Assembly (NCBI GenBank): GCA_947495775.1
Contig: CANMAQ010000001.1
Span: forward strand, 62,001 to 126,000
DNA from: Jejuia algarum
GTDB taxonomy: Bacteria > Bacteroidota > Bacteroidia > Flavobacteriales > Flavobacteriaceae
Length of the DNA: 64,000 bases
Direction of reading: 5' to 3'
Positions 63,636-64,000 of this stretch are shown one piece after another. Position numbers and translations under genes: made by a program. Each line of letters begins with the position of its first letter. Within the stretch, counting starts at the first letter, position 1. The notes beneath the pieces are model-generated. The model saw only the letters and a program-made list of their open reading frames with translations, had not been told where the DNA came from and did not search any database.

Positions 63636-64000
63636 ATGAAGAAATTCACAACACATTTATTTTTAGCAGTAGCGCTGTCCTTAGGTTTATATTCCTGTAG
63701 TGAAAACGACCGAATAGAGGAAGAAGTCTTACAAGATTTAGAAAGCGAACAAACGAACTCGAACGACCTGATTTCTGAAACAGCCATTGCGACACCAGAA
63801 AATACGATATCTATAAACGCAGGTGTTACTGTAGGATCATTTTACAACTTTTGGTCTACGCGACCAATGATTAACCAAACACGATTTAACAGTGTTAACT
63901 TTAGAAACAATATCGCCAGCTTAGACTCTTACGTTAAAAGCTACAATATCGTTAGATTGTTAGGTGGTAGACAGCTTAGAGGTGAAGCAGATTTTGTAAC
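63636..64000 (+). CDS. Lipoprotein, N-terminal part (cut by window end)
   Basis: The first 121 codons are in the window. A lipoprotein signal (THLFLAVALSLGLYSCSEND, Cys near 21) is followed by an acidic linker and the beginning of a folded domain (VGSFYNFWSTRPMI; SYNIVRLLGGRQL). The last phrase resembles the start of TIM-barrel glycoside hydrolases, but too little is visible to name a family. The reading frame continues past position 64000. Confidence 0.75.
   Translation, partial: MKKFTTHLFLAVALSLGLYSCSENDRIEEEVLQDLESEQTNSNDLISETAIATPENTISINAGVTVGSFYNFWSTRPMINQTRFNSVNFRNNIASLDSYVKSYNIVRLLGGRQLRGEADFV

Overview
The window comes from an AT-rich member of the Bacteroidota, almost certainly a (probably marine) Flavobacteriaceae. 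The evidence is a complete gldK-gldL-gldM-gldN gliding/type IX secretion (T9SS) operon, cell-surface proteins with T9SS C-terminal sorting domains, many SusD-like lipobox signal peptides, promoters of the Bacteroidota type (TAnnTTTG at -7), almost no Shine-Dalgarno sequences, and a HPPK-deoxynucleoside kinase fusion. It is mostly core chromosome. There is no prophage, CRISPR array, integron or intact insertion sequence; the only mobile DNA is two decayed transposase fragments.

Layout. 1-4.6 kb: metK behind a candidate SAM-II (long-loop) riboswitch, a gene-poor stretch, polyphosphate kinase, and a relic of an ISAon1-type transposase. 4.8-12 kb: initiator tRNA, a CPXCG protein, a secreted leucine-rich-repeat protein and a complete RND efflux operon (adaptor, pump, TolC-like channel). 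12-17.5 kb: lipoprotein, ABC-F ATPase, DUF983 protein, FAD oxidoreductase, alpha/beta hydrolase. 17.5-26.1 kb (minus strand): topA, an arginase-fold protein with eroded metal ligands, then gldK-L-M-N. 26.2-29.7 kb: LpxR-like lipid A deacylase, two paralogous membrane proteins, a lipoprotein. 29.8-38 kb (plus strand): miaB, a sigma-54 activator, an inserted T9SS cargo gene, lptE, a TPR protein, secG, groES, groEL. 38-48.5 kb: lipoproteins, tesB/glycerophosphodiesterase/FAD protein operon, a 1236-residue surface protein joining a metallophosphoesterase, a kinase-like region and an Omp85-type barrel, and a 1-kb gene-poor stretch with an IS1595-type relic. 48.5-64 kb: tRNA-Leu and tRNA-Gly, mutS, a TrmH-family methylase and a SAM methyltransferase, two secreted proteins (one with six tandem modules and a T9SS tail), folK-dNK, a YhhQ-type transporter, an AsmA-like protein, rpsU, a LysE-family exporter, and the 5' end of a lipoprotein gene cut by the window edge.

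How the genes work together. The dominant theme is the cell envelope: T9SS motor and outer-membrane ring (GldKLMN), two or more of its cargo proteins, LPS insertion (LptE), lipid A editing (LpxR-like), RND efflux, AsmA-like lipid handling and several lipoproteins. The second theme is translation and protein folding (initiator tRNA, MiaB, RNA methylases, bS21, SecG, GroESL).

The points I consider most worth a second look are the kinase-like segment buried in the phosphoesterase/Omp85 protein, the long-loop SAM-II candidate, the eroded arginase fold kept between topA and gldK, a sigma-54-like promoter upstream of groES near a sigma-54 activator gene, and a possible alternative-hairpin leader of rpsU. 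Functional assignments rest on motif recognition by eye; no database search was run.
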